A stretch of DNA of 64,000 nucleotides from Pseudomonas fulva (lineage in GTDB: Bacteria > Pseudomonadota > Gammaproteobacteria > Pseudomonadales > Pseudomonadaceae): contig NZ_CP082928.1 of the NCBI RefSeq assembly GCF_023517795.1, positions 4,650,001-4,714,000 of the forward strand, written 5' to 3'. Both the position numbers and the translations under genes were made by a program. Shown here in pieces: positions 55,499 to 64,000 of the stretch. Under the pieces are notes generated by a model, which had not been told where the DNA came from, did not search any database, and saw nothing but the letters and a program-made list of their open reading frames with translations. Numbering within the stretch: position 1 is the first letter of the stretch; each line of letters begins with the position of its first letter.

Positions 55499-57745
55499 AT
55501 GTCGGAGCAAAACGAACTCTTCCTCACCTGCCCCAAGGGGCTCGAAGGCCTGTTGCTCGAGGAAGCCAAGGCGCTCGGCCTGATTGAGCCCCGCGAGCAC
55601 ACTTCGGCCATTCGTGGCATGGCCAGCATGGAAACCGCCTACCGGCTGTGCCTGTGGTCGCGCCTGGCCAACCGGGTGCTGCTGGTGCTGGCGCGCTTTC
55701 CGGTGCGCGATGCCGAGTCGCTCTACCAGGGCGTGCTCGACATCGACTGGTTCGAGCACCTGGAGCCGAGTGGCTCCCTGGCGGTGGAGTTCAGTGGCCA
55801 TGGCTCGGGCATCGACAACACCCATTTCGGCGCCCTGAAGGTCAAGGACGCCATCGTCGACAAGCTGCGCCAGGCCGACGGTACCCGCCCCTCGGTAGAC
55901 AAGCTCAACCCCGACCTGCGCGTGCACCTGCGCCTGGATCGCGGCGAAGCGATCCTGTCCCTGGATCTCTCCGGCCACAGCCTGCACCAGCGCGGCTATC
56001 GCCTGCAGCAGGGGGCGGCGCCGTTGAAAGAGAACCTGGCGGCGGCCGTGCTGATCCGCGCCGGCTGGCCGCGCATTGCCGCCGAGGGCGGCGCCCTGGC
56101 CGACCCGATGTGCGGCGTGGGCACCTTTCTGGTCGAGGCGGCGATGATCGCCGCCGATATCGCGCCGAACCTGGCGCGCGAGCAGTGGGGCTTCAGCAAC
56201 TGGCTCGGCCATGTGCCGGCCACCTGGACTCGCCTGCGTGCCGAGGCCGAGGAGCGCGCTGCCGCGGGCCTGGCCAAACCACCCTTGTGGATCCGTGGTT
56301 ACGAAGCCGATCCGCGGCTGATCCAGCCGGCGCGCAACAACATCGATCGCGCCGGGCTGAGCGACTGGATCAAGGTCTACCAGGGCGAAGTGGCGACCTT
56401 CGAGCCGCGCCCGGACCAGAACCAGAAAGGCCTGGTGATCAGCAACCCGCCCTATGGCGAGCGCCTGGGCGACGAGGCGAGCCTGCTGTACCTCTACCAG
56501 AACCTTGGTGAGCGCCTGCGTCAGGCCTGCATGGGCTGGGAGGCGGCGGTATTCACTGGCGCGCCCGACCTGGGCAAGCGCATGGGCATTCGCAGCCAAA
56601 AGCAGTACGCGTTCTGGAACGGCGCCTTGCCGTGCAAATTGCTGCTGATCAAGGTGCAGCCCGAGCAGTTCGTCACCGGCGAGCGGCGCACACCGGAACA
56701 GCGTGAGCGCGAACGGGAGCAGAGCGAGCTGCAGGCCGAGGCGCCCAAGCTCAATCGCAACGGCAACCCGATCAAGCCGGCCGCCGCGCCGGTCGAGCAG
56801 GCACGCCTGAGCGAGGGCGGGCAGATGTTCGCCAACCGCCTGCAGAAGAACCTCAAGCAGCTCGGCAAATGGGCGCGCCGCGAAGGCGTCGACTGCTACC
56901 GCCTGTACGATGCCGACATGCCCGAATACGCCCTGGCCGTGGATCTGTACCACGACTGGGTGCACGTGCAGGAATATGCCGCGCCGCGCTCGATCGACCC
57001 GGAAAAGGCCCAGGCGCGCCTGTTCGATGCCCTGGCGGCGATTCCCCAGGCCCTGGGCATCGACAAGAGCAAGGTGGTGATCAAGCGGCGCGAGCGGCAG
57101 AGCGGTACCAGGCAGTACGAGCGCCAGGCGGCCCAGGGCCAGTTCATGGAGGTGAAGGAGGGCGGCATCAAGCTGCTGGTCAACCTTACCGACTACCTGG
57201 ATACCGGCCTGTTCCTCGACCACCGCCCGCTGCGCCTGCGCATCCAGAAAGAGGCGGCCGGCAAGCGCTTCCTCAACCTGTTCTGCTACACCGCCACGGC
57301 CAGTGTGCACGCGGCCAAGGGCGGCGCGCGCAGCACCACCAGCGTCGACCTATCGAAGACCTATCTGGACTGGGCGCGGCGCAACCTGTCGCTCAACGGC
57401 TTCTCGGACAAGAACCGCCTGGAGCAGGGCGACGTGATGAGCTGGCTGGCCGATGACCGTGGCGAGTACGAACTGATCTTCATCGACCCGCCGACCTTCT
57501 CCAACTCCAAGCGCATGGAAGGGGTGTTCGACGTGCAACGCGACCACGTGCAGTTGCTGGACATGGCCATGGCGCGTCTGGCGCCGGGCGGCGTGCTGTA
57601 CTTCTCCAACAACTTCCGCAAGTTCCTGCTCGACGAGCAGCTGCCGGCACGTTATCGGGTCGAGGAGATCACCGGCGAAACCATCGATCCGGATTTTGCG
57701 CGCAATGCCAAGATCCATCGTGCCTGGAAAATCATGGCCAAGTGA
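55499..57745 (+). CDS. rlmL: 23S rRNA (guanine) methyltransferase RlmL/RlmK fusion
   Basis: Bifunctional enzyme making m2G2445 and m7G2069 of 23S rRNA (E. coli numbering). 748 residues from ATG 55499 (MSEQNELFLTCPKGLE; another ATG directly before it is possible). THUMP domain about 45-160. The N-terminal methyltransferase has DPMCGVGTF near 201 and NPPYGERLG near 315. The C-terminal RlmK methyltransferase has FCYTATASVHAA and IDPPTFSNS near 661. Full-length for the family. Confidence 0.93.
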   Translation: MSEQNELFLTCPKGLEGLLLEEAKALGLIEPREHTSAIRGMASMETAYRLCLWSRLANRVLLVLARFPVRDAESLYQGVLDIDWFEHLEPSGSLAVEFSGHGSGIDNTHFGALKVKDAIVDKLRQADGTRPSVDKLNPDLRVHLRLDRGEAILSLDLSGHSLHQRGYRLQQGAAPLKENLAAAVLIRAGWPRIAAEGGALADPMCGVGTFLVEAAMIAADIAPNLAREQWGFSNWLGHVPATWTRLRAEAEERAAAGLAKPPLWIRGYEADPRLIQPARNNIDRAGLSDWIKVYQGEVATFEPRPDQNQKGLVISNPPYGERLGDEASLLYLYQNLGERLRQACMGWEAAVFTGAPDLGKRMGIRSQKQYAFWNGALPCKLLLIKVQPEQFVTGERRTPEQREREREQSELQAEAPKLNRNGNPIKPAAAPVEQARLSEGGQMFANRLQKNLKQLGKWARREGVDCYRLYDADMPEYALAVDLYHDWVHVQEYAAPRSIDPEKAQARLFDALAAIPQALGIDKSKVVIKRRERQSGTRQYERQAAQGQFMEVKEGGIKLLVNLTDYLDTGLFLDHRPLRLRIQKEAAGKRFLNLFCYTATASVHAAKGGARSTTSVDLSKTYLDWARRNLSLNGFSDKNRLEQGDVMSWLADDRGEYELIFIDPPTFSNSKRMEGVFDVQRDHVQLLDMAMARLAPGGVLYFSNNFRKFLLDEQLPARYRVEEITGETIDPDFARNAKIHRAWKIMAK

Positions 57746-57758
57746 CGCCGGTACGCTA

Positions 57759-57800
57759 GCGTAGCGATACCCAGGAGGGCTTCCCGGGTGTCGCTGCGCT
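57759..57800. repeat. Palindrome, GAGCGCAGCGATA type, copy 2
   Basis: AGCGTAGCGATACCCAGG… pairs with …CCCGGGTGTCGCTGCGCT over about 18 bases with three mismatches, between the convergent rlmL and dacB genes. It may also act as a weak terminator. Related to 36079-36164. Confidence 0.6.
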
Positions 57801-57820
57801 CGACTCGTGCTCCTTCAGCG

Positions 57821-59299
57821 CTATCGGGCGGTGCCCTTCGGCTGTTTGTAGAGGTCGAGCAGCACCTGGTCGAGAATCACCGAGGCGCCCCAGGGTTTCG
57901 GGTCGTTGAGGATGGCCACCACCGCCCAGCTGTTGCCGTTGCTGTCGCGGCTGAAGCCGGCGATGGCGCGCACGTTGTTGAGGGTGCCGGTCTTGATGTG
58001 CGCCTGGCCGGCCATTGGCGTGTTGCGCAGGCGTTTGCGCATGGTGCCGTCCAGCGCGACGATCGGCATCGAGCTGATGAACTCGGCGGCAAAGGGGCTC
58101 TTCCAGGCCGCCTCGAGGATGCGGCCCATTTCCCGGGCACTGATACGTTCGGCGCGGGACAGCCCGGAGCCGTTTTCCATGACCAGTTGCGGGGCGGTGA
58201 TGCCCTTGCGCGCCAGCCAGGCGCGGATCACCCGTTGCGCGGCGTGGGCGTCGTCGACATCCGCTTCGTTGCGGTTCTGCGCACCGATGCTGAGGAACAG
58301 CTGACGGGCCATGGTGTTGTTGCTGTACTTGTTGATGTCGCGGATGATCTCCACCAGGTCTGGCGAGAAGGCACGGGCCAGCAGGGAGGCGCTCTTCGGC
58401 ACTTCGGCCTGGCGGTCCTTGCCCATGATGCTGCCGCCCAGCTCACCGAAGATCGCCCGTACCGCGCCGGCGGCATAGGCGGGGTGATCGAGCAGCGACA
58501 GGTAGGTCTGGGCGCTGCAGCCGTCGGTCAGCTGGCCGGTGACGATCACCCGGGTACCGTCGAACTCCTTGACCGGGTTGTAGCGCACGTCCGGCCAGGC
58601 CGGGCATTTGCCGGCCTTGAGCACCTTGACCTGATTGTCCAGGGTCAGCCCGGCCAGGGGCGGCTCGGCGGCGACGGTGACCTTGCCGTTCTCGGCGCGG
58701 GCGATGAAGCGCAGCGCCTTGAGGTTGACCAGCAACGAGTCGGGGGTGACCAGATAGGGCTTGTTGGCATCGCCGCCGTCGTCGTTGAAGGCGGGCAGGT
58801 CCGGTTGCACGAAGTGGCTGCGGTCGAGCACCAGATCGCCGGTCACCTGGCGCACGCCGTTGGCACGCAAGTCGCGCAGCATCAGCCAGAGCTTTTCCAT
58901 GTTCAGCTTGGGATCGCCGCCGCCCTTGAGGTACAGGTTGCCGTTGAGCACGCCGTCCTTGAGCTGGCCATCGGTGTAGAACTCGGTCTTCCACTGGAAG
59001 GTCGGGCCGAGCAGCTCGAGGGCCGCGAAGGTGGTGATCAGCTTCATGGTCGAGGCCGGGTTCACCGACACGTCGGCATTGAAAATGGTGCCATTACCCG
59101 GGCCGTTGAGCGGCAGGGTCACCACCGACAGCGACTGTTGACCGATCTTGTTGGCCTTCAGGCTCTTGGCAACGCTTTCCGGAAGTGTGGCGCTGGTGGC
59201 TGCATAAACCGGCAGGGTGGTGGGCAGAACGAGGCAGGCGAGGGCCAGAGGGCGGAGGATGCGCAACCTCCGCACGGCAGGTACAACGGAAAATCGCAT
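57821..59299 (-). CDS. dacB: D-alanyl-D-alanine carboxypeptidase/endopeptidase (PBP4 type)
   Basis: 492 residues from ATG 59299 with a signal peptide ending near VYA-ATSA. Peptidase S13. The serine active site STMK is at S83-K86; SxN (YSNN) and KTG (HIKTGTLN) are present, with a domain inserted between SxxK and SxN as in PBP4. Trims or cleaves peptidoglycan cross-links in the periplasm. GGGAG precedes the start. Longer frame upstream has no signal peptide and is rejected. Confidence 0.9.
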   Translation of the reverse strand: MRFSVVPAVRRLRILRPLALACLVLPTTLPVYAATSATLPESVAKSLKANKIGQQSLSVVTLPLNGPGNGTIFNADVSVNPASTMKLITTFAALELLGPTFQWKTEFYTDGQLKDGVLNGNLYLKGGGDPKLNMEKLWLMLRDLRANGVRQVTGDLVLDRSHFVQPDLPAFNDDGGDANKPYLVTPDSLLVNLKALRFIARAENGKVTVAAEPPLAGLTLDNQVKVLKAGKCPAWPDVRYNPVKEFDGTRVIVTGQLTDGCSAQTYLSLLDHPAYAAGAVRAIFGELGGSIMGKDRQAEVPKSASLLARAFSPDLVEIIRDINKYSNNTMARQLFLSIGAQNRNEADVDDAHAAQRVIRAWLARKGITAPQLVMENGSGLSRAERISAREMGRILEAAWKSPFAAEFISSMPIVALDGTMRKRLRNTPMAGQAHIKTGTLNNVRAIAGFSRDSNGNSWAVVAILNDPKPWGASVILDQVLLDLYKQPKGTAR

Positions 59300-59509
59300 T
59301 ACGAGCTCCCACAGCGGTTTGGGACAATGCCGCGCATTATGCCCCATCACCAGGCCGGCAAGGGCCGGTGATCGCGGGATTTTATGGCCGGCGATCCGCT
59401 GACGGTCGTCGTGGCGATGGCAGCGGTGGATTTTTCGTCGGCCGGCGGGCATCGCCGCCTCTAAACTGGTAGAGTGCCGCGCGTTATCACTCTGCAAGGA
59501 TCTATACCC

Positions 59510-59854
59510 ATGGCTACCAATCGTTCCCGTCGTCTGCGCAAGAAACTCTGTGTGGACGAGTTTCAGGAGCTGGGTTTCGAGCTGAACCTGAACTTCAAGG
59601 AAGACCTGAGCGACGAAGCGGTCGATGCCTTCCTCGATGCCTTCCTGAGCGACGCGATGAACGCCAACGGCCTGGGCTATGTTGGCGGCGACGACTACGG
59701 CCTGGTGTGCCTGGCCAAGCGTGGTTCGGTCAGCGAAGAACAACGGACCGCCGTGGAAGCCTGGCTCAAGGGCCGTTCCGAGCTGGTCGATTTCAGCGTC
59801 AGCCCGCTGCTGGACGTGTGGTACCCGGAAAAAGAGATCAACTCGGCTTCCTGA
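59510..59854 (+). CDS. YggL-family (DUF469) protein
   Basis: 114 residues from ATG 59510 (MATNRSRRLRKKLCVDEFQELGF), preceded by AAGGA. Conserved RRLRKKLCVDEFQELGFE and an acidic region identify DUF469/YggL. YggL is associated with ribosomes in E. coli, so a ribosome-related role is possible. Followed by a strong terminator. Confidence 0.85.
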   Translation: MATNRSRRLRKKLCVDEFQELGFELNLNFKEDLSDEAVDAFLDAFLSDAMNANGLGYVGGDDYGLVCLAKRGSVSEEQRTAVEAWLKGRSELVDFSVSPLLDVWYPEKEINSAS

Positions 59855-59862
59855 TCCACGAC

Positions 59863-59893
59863 AAAGGGCCTCGTTCGAGGCCCTTTTCTTTTG
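59863..59893 (+). terminator. Rho-independent terminator after the YggL gene
   Basis: An 11-bp perfect stem AAAGGGCCTCG (59863-59873) / CGAGGCCCTTT (59876-59886), tightly looped, then TTTTCTTTT. Confidence 0.85.
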
Positions 59894-59906
59894 TACCTGC
59901 CCTGGG

Positions 59907-61019
59907 TCATTCGTCGTTCATTGCCTGTGTTTCCGGTTGCTGCGCCGGCGCTTGCTCGTCTGTTGCCGCGGTGCGTAGCCTGGCGGCGTTGCGGTTATCC
60001 AGCCATTGGCGCAGGCCGTGCATCAACAGGGCGATGAACAGCGTCAGCAGGATACCCAGGGTGACGTTGAACAGCCGTACCTGCGGGAGGTGCCAGTCCT
60101 TGGCCAGGCTCTCGGCCAGGAGCACGAAGCAGACCGTCGTCTGCAGCACGAACAGCCCGTAGTGGTTGGCCTGCAGGGCGCGGCTGAGCATGATCAGCGG
60201 CAGCATGATGGCGACCATCAGCGGTGGGCTCTGCAGGCTATGGCCGAACAGGATCAGCAGGCCGGCGGCGCCGAGACTGGCCATGCTCGCCTGCAGTGCC
60301 CGCACCAGGCTGCCGCGAAATTCCAGCTGCAAGGTGGTGACCACCGCCAGGGTCAGCCAGTAACCGCGCTGCAGGTGCGCCAGGTTGACGATCAGGCCGG
60401 CCAGGGAAACCGCCACCGTGCAGCCCAGGGCATACAGGCCCCACTGCTGGCGGGACTGGCGCCCGGCGTGGCGGCGCAGCACCTTGAGCAGGCTGATCAG
60501 GCGCGGCATGTGTGGCCACATGCGCAGGCCATGCAGGCCGCGCAAGCCGAATGCCAGCAGCATCACCCAGAGCCCGCCGAGCATGAACAGCATGGCGATG
60601 GCGTTGGGGTTGTTCAGCATGCTGCTGCCGTATTGGCCTTGGCCCAGGCACAGGCACACCGTCAGGCCGATACCCAGTTTGCCGGTTTCGGTGCCAAAGC
60701 GCTGCAGCCAGGCCAGCAGCAGGCCGAAGCCGGCGAACAGCGACAGGCTGATCAGCGGGTGGGTCGCCGACCAGAAGCCCAGCCCGGCACTGCAGGCACC
60801 CAGGCCGGTGAGCAGCAGCATGCGCAACATGCCGAAGCGGTGCAGCGGATTGGCCTGGGCCGCCTGGAAGGCGCCGACCGACGCCCACAAAAATCCCGGG
60901 TGGGCGCTGAACAAACCAAGCAGCAGTGGCAGCGCGCAACCCAGGCCGGCGACCACCGCCGGCCCCCAGGCGGGTGGCCCGGCGTGCCAGCTGAACAGCT
61001 GCCTGAATACCTGGCGCAT
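59907..61019 (-). CDS. FUSC-family inner-membrane transporter
   Basis: 370 residues with two halves of membrane helices, each starting near residues 20 and 195 (including GPAVVAGLGCALPLLLGL and QWGLYALGCTVAVSLAGLIV), as in FUSC/aromatic-acid exporter proteins. The end is a short charged tail. Substrate unknown, possibly aromatic or fusaric-acid-like compounds. Its start is 2 bases past the dgt stop, so it is probably co-transcribed with dgt. Confidence 0.8.
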   Translation of the reverse strand: MRQVFRQLFSWHAGPPAWGPAVVAGLGCALPLLLGLFSAHPGFLWASVGAFQAAQANPLHRFGMLRMLLLTGLGACSAGLGFWSATHPLISLSLFAGFGLLLAWLQRFGTETGKLGIGLTVCLCLGQGQYGSSMLNNPNAIAMLFMLGGLWVMLLAFGLRGLHGLRMWPHMPRLISLLKVLRRHAGRQSRQQWGLYALGCTVAVSLAGLIVNLAHLQRGYWLTLAVVTTLQLEFRGSLVRALQASMASLGAAGLLILFGHSLQSPPLMVAIMLPLIMLSRALQANHYGLFVLQTTVCFVLLAESLAKDWHLPQVRLFNVTLGILLTLFIALLMHGLRQWLDNRNAARLRTAATDEQAPAQQPETQAMNDE

Positions 61020-61021
61020 CG

Positions 61022-62353
61022 TCAGACCGGGCTCGAGCGACCGGTCATTTCCCGCGCCATTTCGGTGGCGTAGCTGTCGGTCATGCCGGCGATGAAGTCG
61101 ATCATGCGCAGGAACGAGCGGTACAGCGGCCAGTGCGGGTCGGGGGCGTTATGGCCCAGCAGGTCGAGGATACGCCGGTTCTTGAATGACGGCGTGCGCC
61201 CGCCGTGTTGCTCCAGCGCCGCGCCGCAGAAGGCGTTGAGGAGAATTTCCAGGGTGGTGTAGGCACCGATCTCGTGCAGCGTCTTGCGCTTGTCCTGAAA
61301 GATCTTCTCGCGGGCCATGGCCTTGGCCGCTTGCACGCAGTGCTTGGCCGGGCCGTGCATATGCTCGACCAGGTCGCCTTCCAGGCGGCCGGCCAGCAGG
61401 CTGGACTGCTGCTCGACGAAGGCCTGGGCGGCCGAGTTGGTCAGGTGCTCGATGGCCTTGCCACGCAGGATCGCCAGCTTGCGCCGACGCGAGTCGTGCG
61501 GGCCGAGCTGGCGGTAGGTTTCCGGCAGGTCGTCGCCGACCAGGTCGAGCAGCAGGGACTCCACCTCGGCGTAGTCGAGCAGCTCCATTTCCAGGCCATC
61601 TTCCAGGTCGATCAGACCGTAGCAGATGTCGTCGGCCGCCTCCATCAGGTAGACCAGGGGATGGCGCGCCCAGCGCTGCTCCTCGAGCTGCGGCAGGCCC
61701 AGTTTGCTGGAGATCTGCTCGAGCAGCGGCAGCTCGCTCTGGTAGCAGCCGAACTTGTGCTTTTTATAGCCCAGTGCCTCGGCATGCCGTGAGGTCCAGG
61801 GGTACTTCAGGTAGGCGCCGAGGGTGGCATAGGTCAGCCGCGTGCCGCCATCGAACTGGTGATACTCCAGCTGGGTGAGCACGCGAAACCCCTGGGCGTT
61901 GCCTTCGAAGCTGAGAAAGTCGCCGCGCTCGGCGTCGCTCATGGCGTCCAGCCAGCCACGCCCGGCGGCCTGCTGGAACCAGTGGCGAATGGCGTCTTCG
62001 CCGGAGTGGCCGAACGGCGGGTTGCCGATGTCATGGGCCAGGCAGGACGACTGCACCACCATGCCCAGGTCGCTGGGTGCGCACCAGGCCGGCAGTTCGC
62101 CGCGCAGCATCTCGCCGACACGCATGCCCAGGGAGCGGCCCACGCAGCTGACCTCCAGGGAATGGGTCAGGCGGGTATGGATATGGTCGTTGCTGGATAC
62201 CGGATGCACCTGGGTCTTGCGGCCCAGCCGGCGAAAGGCACCGGAGAAGATGATCCGGTCGTGATCCTTGTGGAAGGGGCTGCGGCCCAGTTCATCGGCG
62301 CTGGGCGACGGTTTACCGAGACGTTCACGGGTGAGCAGTGTTTGCCAGTCCAA
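61022..62353 (-). CDS. dgt: Deoxyguanosinetriphosphate triphosphohydrolase-like HD protein
   Basis: 443 residues starting at TTG 62353 ([15 protein letters not shown]); the P. aeruginosa homolog is also 443 residues as I remember it. AAAGGAAG lies 5 bases upstream of the TTG, and no in-frame ATG fits. HD phosphohydrolase with metal ligands in THSLEV (His), [15 protein letters not shown] (His-Asp) and [15 protein letters not shown] (Asp). Hydrolyses dNTPs to deoxynucleosides and triphosphate, controlling the dNTP pool. Upstream open frame is antisense to other reading and rejected. Confidence 0.9.
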   Translation of the reverse strand: MDWQTLLTRERLGKPSPSADELGRSPFHKDHDRIIFSGAFRRLGRKTQVHPVSSNDHIHTRLTHSLEVSCVGRSLGMRVGEMLRGELPAWCAPSDLGMVVQSSCLAHDIGNPPFGHSGEDAIRHWFQQAAGRGWLDAMSDAERGDFLSFEGNAQGFRVLTQLEYHQFDGGTRLTYATLGAYLKYPWTSRHAEALGYKKHKFGCYQSELPLLEQISSKLGLPQLEEQRWARHPLVYLMEAADDICYGLIDLEDGLEMELLDYAEVESLLLDLVGDDLPETYRQLGPHDSRRRKLAILRGKAIEHLTNSAAQAFVEQQSSLLAGRLEGDLVEHMHGPAKHCVQAAKAMAREKIFQDKRKTLHEIGAYTTLEILLNAFCGAALEQHGGRTPSFKNRRILDLLGHNAPDPHWPLYRSFLRMIDFIAGMTDSYATEMAREMTGRSSPV

Positions 62354-62466
62354 GCGTGCTTCCTTTACCGGAGACGACGGTGCGGGCACGGTCTCGCCAG
62401 GCGAGCCGTGCACGCGGATGCCCGCTAGCTTCCCTGTTCGTCCGAGCAACTGCAAGGCCACATCCA

Positions 62467-63630
62467 CTAAAGTCCATTGGCGTCGATGTCGACCAGCAGC
62501 AGGCGGCTGCCGTTGTCGATGAACTGCCCGGCGGTCAGGCAGTACTGGTTGGTGGTGGCGTCGCGGTAGGTATTGGACAGGATCAGACGGCGCTCTTCCC
62601 AGCCTTCGGCGAGCAACTGGTAGAAGTAGGGGCGCCATGACCAGTTGTGGCCCAGGTAGCGATCATCGGCCTGCCAGGCGCCGTTGCGCCACTCCAGGTT
62701 GGGGGTGACCTGGGTGCCGTGGCGGTCGCATTGGTACAGGCGGATCAGCCAGGGATACGCGCCTGGCGTGACCTGCGGCGCCAGCCCTTCGGGACTGTGC
62801 TTGAACTGCGTGAACAACTCGGCAAGCTGGCGGCGCAAGGTCATCAGCTGCATGCGGTCGGCGAGTTTCTTGTGCACGTAGGCGTTGCGCAGCCTGGCGA
62901 AGCATTCGACGAACGCACTGCTGGCGAAGAAGTCGAGCTCCGGCTTGGCGAACAGATAACCTTGCACGTAGCGTGCGCCACACTCGAGGGCAAACTCCAG
63001 TTCGGCTTCGGTCTCCACCCCTTCGGCGATGATCCAGCAGCCGGTCTTCTCCGCCATCATCGCCAGCGCCTTGACCACTTCACCGCTGGGCCCGCCACGG
63101 GCCGCCTCCTGGAACAGGCGCATGTCCAGTTTGAGGATGTCGGGGCGCAGGGCCAGAACGCGGTCGAGCTGCGAGTAGCCGGCGCCGAAGTCGTCGATGG
63201 CGATACGTACCCCGGCCTCGCGATAACGGGCTGCCACGGCCGCCAGGCGCTGGCTGGCGCCGCCCAGTTCGGTGATCTCGAACACCACGCGGCTGGGATC
63301 CACGCCACTGCTCGCCAGTTGCCTGAGGCTCGGCAACGCCTGTTGCGGACGCAGGCGGGCAATCCAGCGCGGAGAGATGTTGACGCTCAGAAACCAGTCC
63401 AAGGGCGCATCGTGAAAGCGCGCGAACGCCTGCTCGCGAACGGCTCGGTCAAGCCTGCGTAGGGCTGCGGCGGGCGTTTTCGGATCGGCGAACAGCGGCC
63501 CGGCGGAATGCAGGTGGCCCCGGGCGTCGCGCAATCGCGCCAGCGCCTCGACGCCGGCAATCTGTCCGGTAGCGGTATCGATAAAGGGTTGGAAGACGGC
63601 GGTAGGTTGACCGTCGAGCACCGGGCACAT
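62467..63630 (-). CDS. EAL-domain cyclic-di-GMP phosphodiesterase with YkuI-like C-terminus
   Basis: 387 residues from ATG 63630; a GTG three codons on (63621) has the better-placed AAGGA and could be the true start. EAL domain (about 1-240): EAL in VEALARLR, Asn in VNISPR, Glu in ITE, DDFG, LKLD and QGYLFAKP are all present, so it should be catalytically active on c-di-GMP. The C-terminal 140 residues (including [17 protein letters not shown]) resemble the YkuI_C/PAS-like sensor. No membrane segment. Confidence 0.83.
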   Translation of the reverse strand: MCPVLDGQPTAVFQPFIDTATGQIAGVEALARLRDARGHLHSAGPLFADPKTPAAALRRLDRAVREQAFARFHDAPLDWFLSVNISPRWIARLRPQQALPSLRQLASSGVDPSRVVFEITELGGASQRLAAVAARYREAGVRIAIDDFGAGYSQLDRVLALRPDILKLDMRLFQEAARGGPSGEVVKALAMMAEKTGCWIIAEGVETEAELEFALECGARYVQGYLFAKPELDFFASSAFVECFARLRNAYVHKKLADRMQLMTLRRQLAELFTQFKHSPEGLAPQVTPGAYPWLIRLYQCDRHGTQVTPNLEWRNGAWQADDRYLGHNWSWRPYFYQLLAEGWEERRLILSNTYRDATTNQYCLTAGQFIDNGSRLLLVDIDANGL

Positions 63631-63703
63631 CCTTAGTGATAGGGGCGGGGGCCGGGATATGACCTGGCCTTTAGCGCCATTTCTAGCAATAAGGTAGCCA
63701 GTT

Positions 63704-63997
63704 TTACGCTTGATCGGGTTTTTCTGCTGGCTTTTCGCTTGTATCCCGAGGTGCGCGTTTGCGCAGGTCAGGAAAGGCGGCAAGTGCCATGCGCAGCCAG
63801 CGGCGCCATTGGCCCCCGCGCATGCCCAGTACCGTCAGCGCGAACACACCACCGGTGATCCAGATTGGTGCGTTGCTCTTCTTGAGTTCCTCGCGCCACT
63901 GTGTGCCCAGGTCCTTGGCTCGTTGCAGCGGCTCGAGCATGACCAGGGTTTCATGACGAATTTCCTGGCGATGCATTTCCAGGCGCAGCCGCAGCAT
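63704..63997 (-). CDS. Small membrane protein (possibly YqjK-like), at window edge
   Basis: 97 residues from the ATG at 63997; the frame is open to the window end, so the start may lie outside. A basic helical N-terminus, one hydrophobic segment (about 45-60, PIWITGGVFALTVLGMRG), a Trp/Arg-rich stretch (WRRWLRMAL) and a charged tail (EKPAEKP). Size and layout recall YqjK of enterobacteria, but the similarity is weak. Function unknown. Confidence 0.5.
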   Translation of the reverse strand: MLRLRLEMHRQEIRHETLVMLEPLQRAKDLGTQWREELKKSNAPIWITGGVFALTVLGMRGGQWRRWLRMALAAFPDLRKRAPRDTSEKPAEKPDQA

Positions 63998-64000
63998 GGT

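Overview
This 64 kb window is GC-rich chromosomal DNA of a Pseudomonas. The run fadH, nadK, rhomboid, pepN, Bat operon, gdhB, pyrD, rmf, rlmL, dacB, yggL, dgt matches, from memory, the order of P. aeruginosa PAO1 genes from about PA3092 down to PA3043. No rRNA, tRNA, CRISPR array, prophage or complete insertion sequence was seen. There is one AT-rich foreign stretch (about 30.7-34.9 kb), and palindromic repeats are scattered between genes.

Layout. 1-2.5 kb: 3' part of trehalose synthase treS, a serine O-acetyltransferase, and a 28-codon peptide gene behind a PHO-box-like promoter. 2.6-8.7 kb (minus strand): an eight-gene, translationally coupled operon matching fpvG-H-J-K-C-D-E-F, the periplasmic reduction and Fe2+ uptake machinery for ferripyoverdine; no other pyoverdine gene is in the window. 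8.9-12.2 kb: an AraC-type regulator divergent from fadH, with two 19-bp direct repeats at 21-bp period between them. 12.8-23 kb: housekeeping genes including D-cysteine desulfhydrase, nadK, a GlpG-type rhomboid and pepN. 23.5-30.5 kb: a DUF1302-DUF1329-YCF48-RND/MMPL envelope cluster behind a near-perfect sigma-54 promoter.

30.7-34.9 kb: seven small AT-rich ORFs of unknown function, all on the plus strand. Most are preceded within 4-16 bp by a GTTRRRY-like heptamer, and they are separated by attC-like inverted repeats, one of them (33220-33295) well formed. I read this as an integron gene-cassette array without an integrase (a CALIN), partly decayed. It is the most likely source of undescribed biology here.

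35-46 kb: a LysE exporter, a patch of at least four different palindromic repeats, then the minus-strand operon moxR-DUF58-DUF4381-batA-batB-batD ending in an AraC regulator, and a chemoreceptor. 46-64 kb: the 180-kDa NAD-glutamate dehydrogenase gdhB, a hydrolase, pyrD, rmf, rlmL, dacB, a YggL-family protein, a FUSC transporter, dgt with a TTG start, an EAL phosphodiesterase and a final small membrane protein at the window edge.

Functions, positions and motifs come from reading the sequence and from knowledge of the families. No database search was run.
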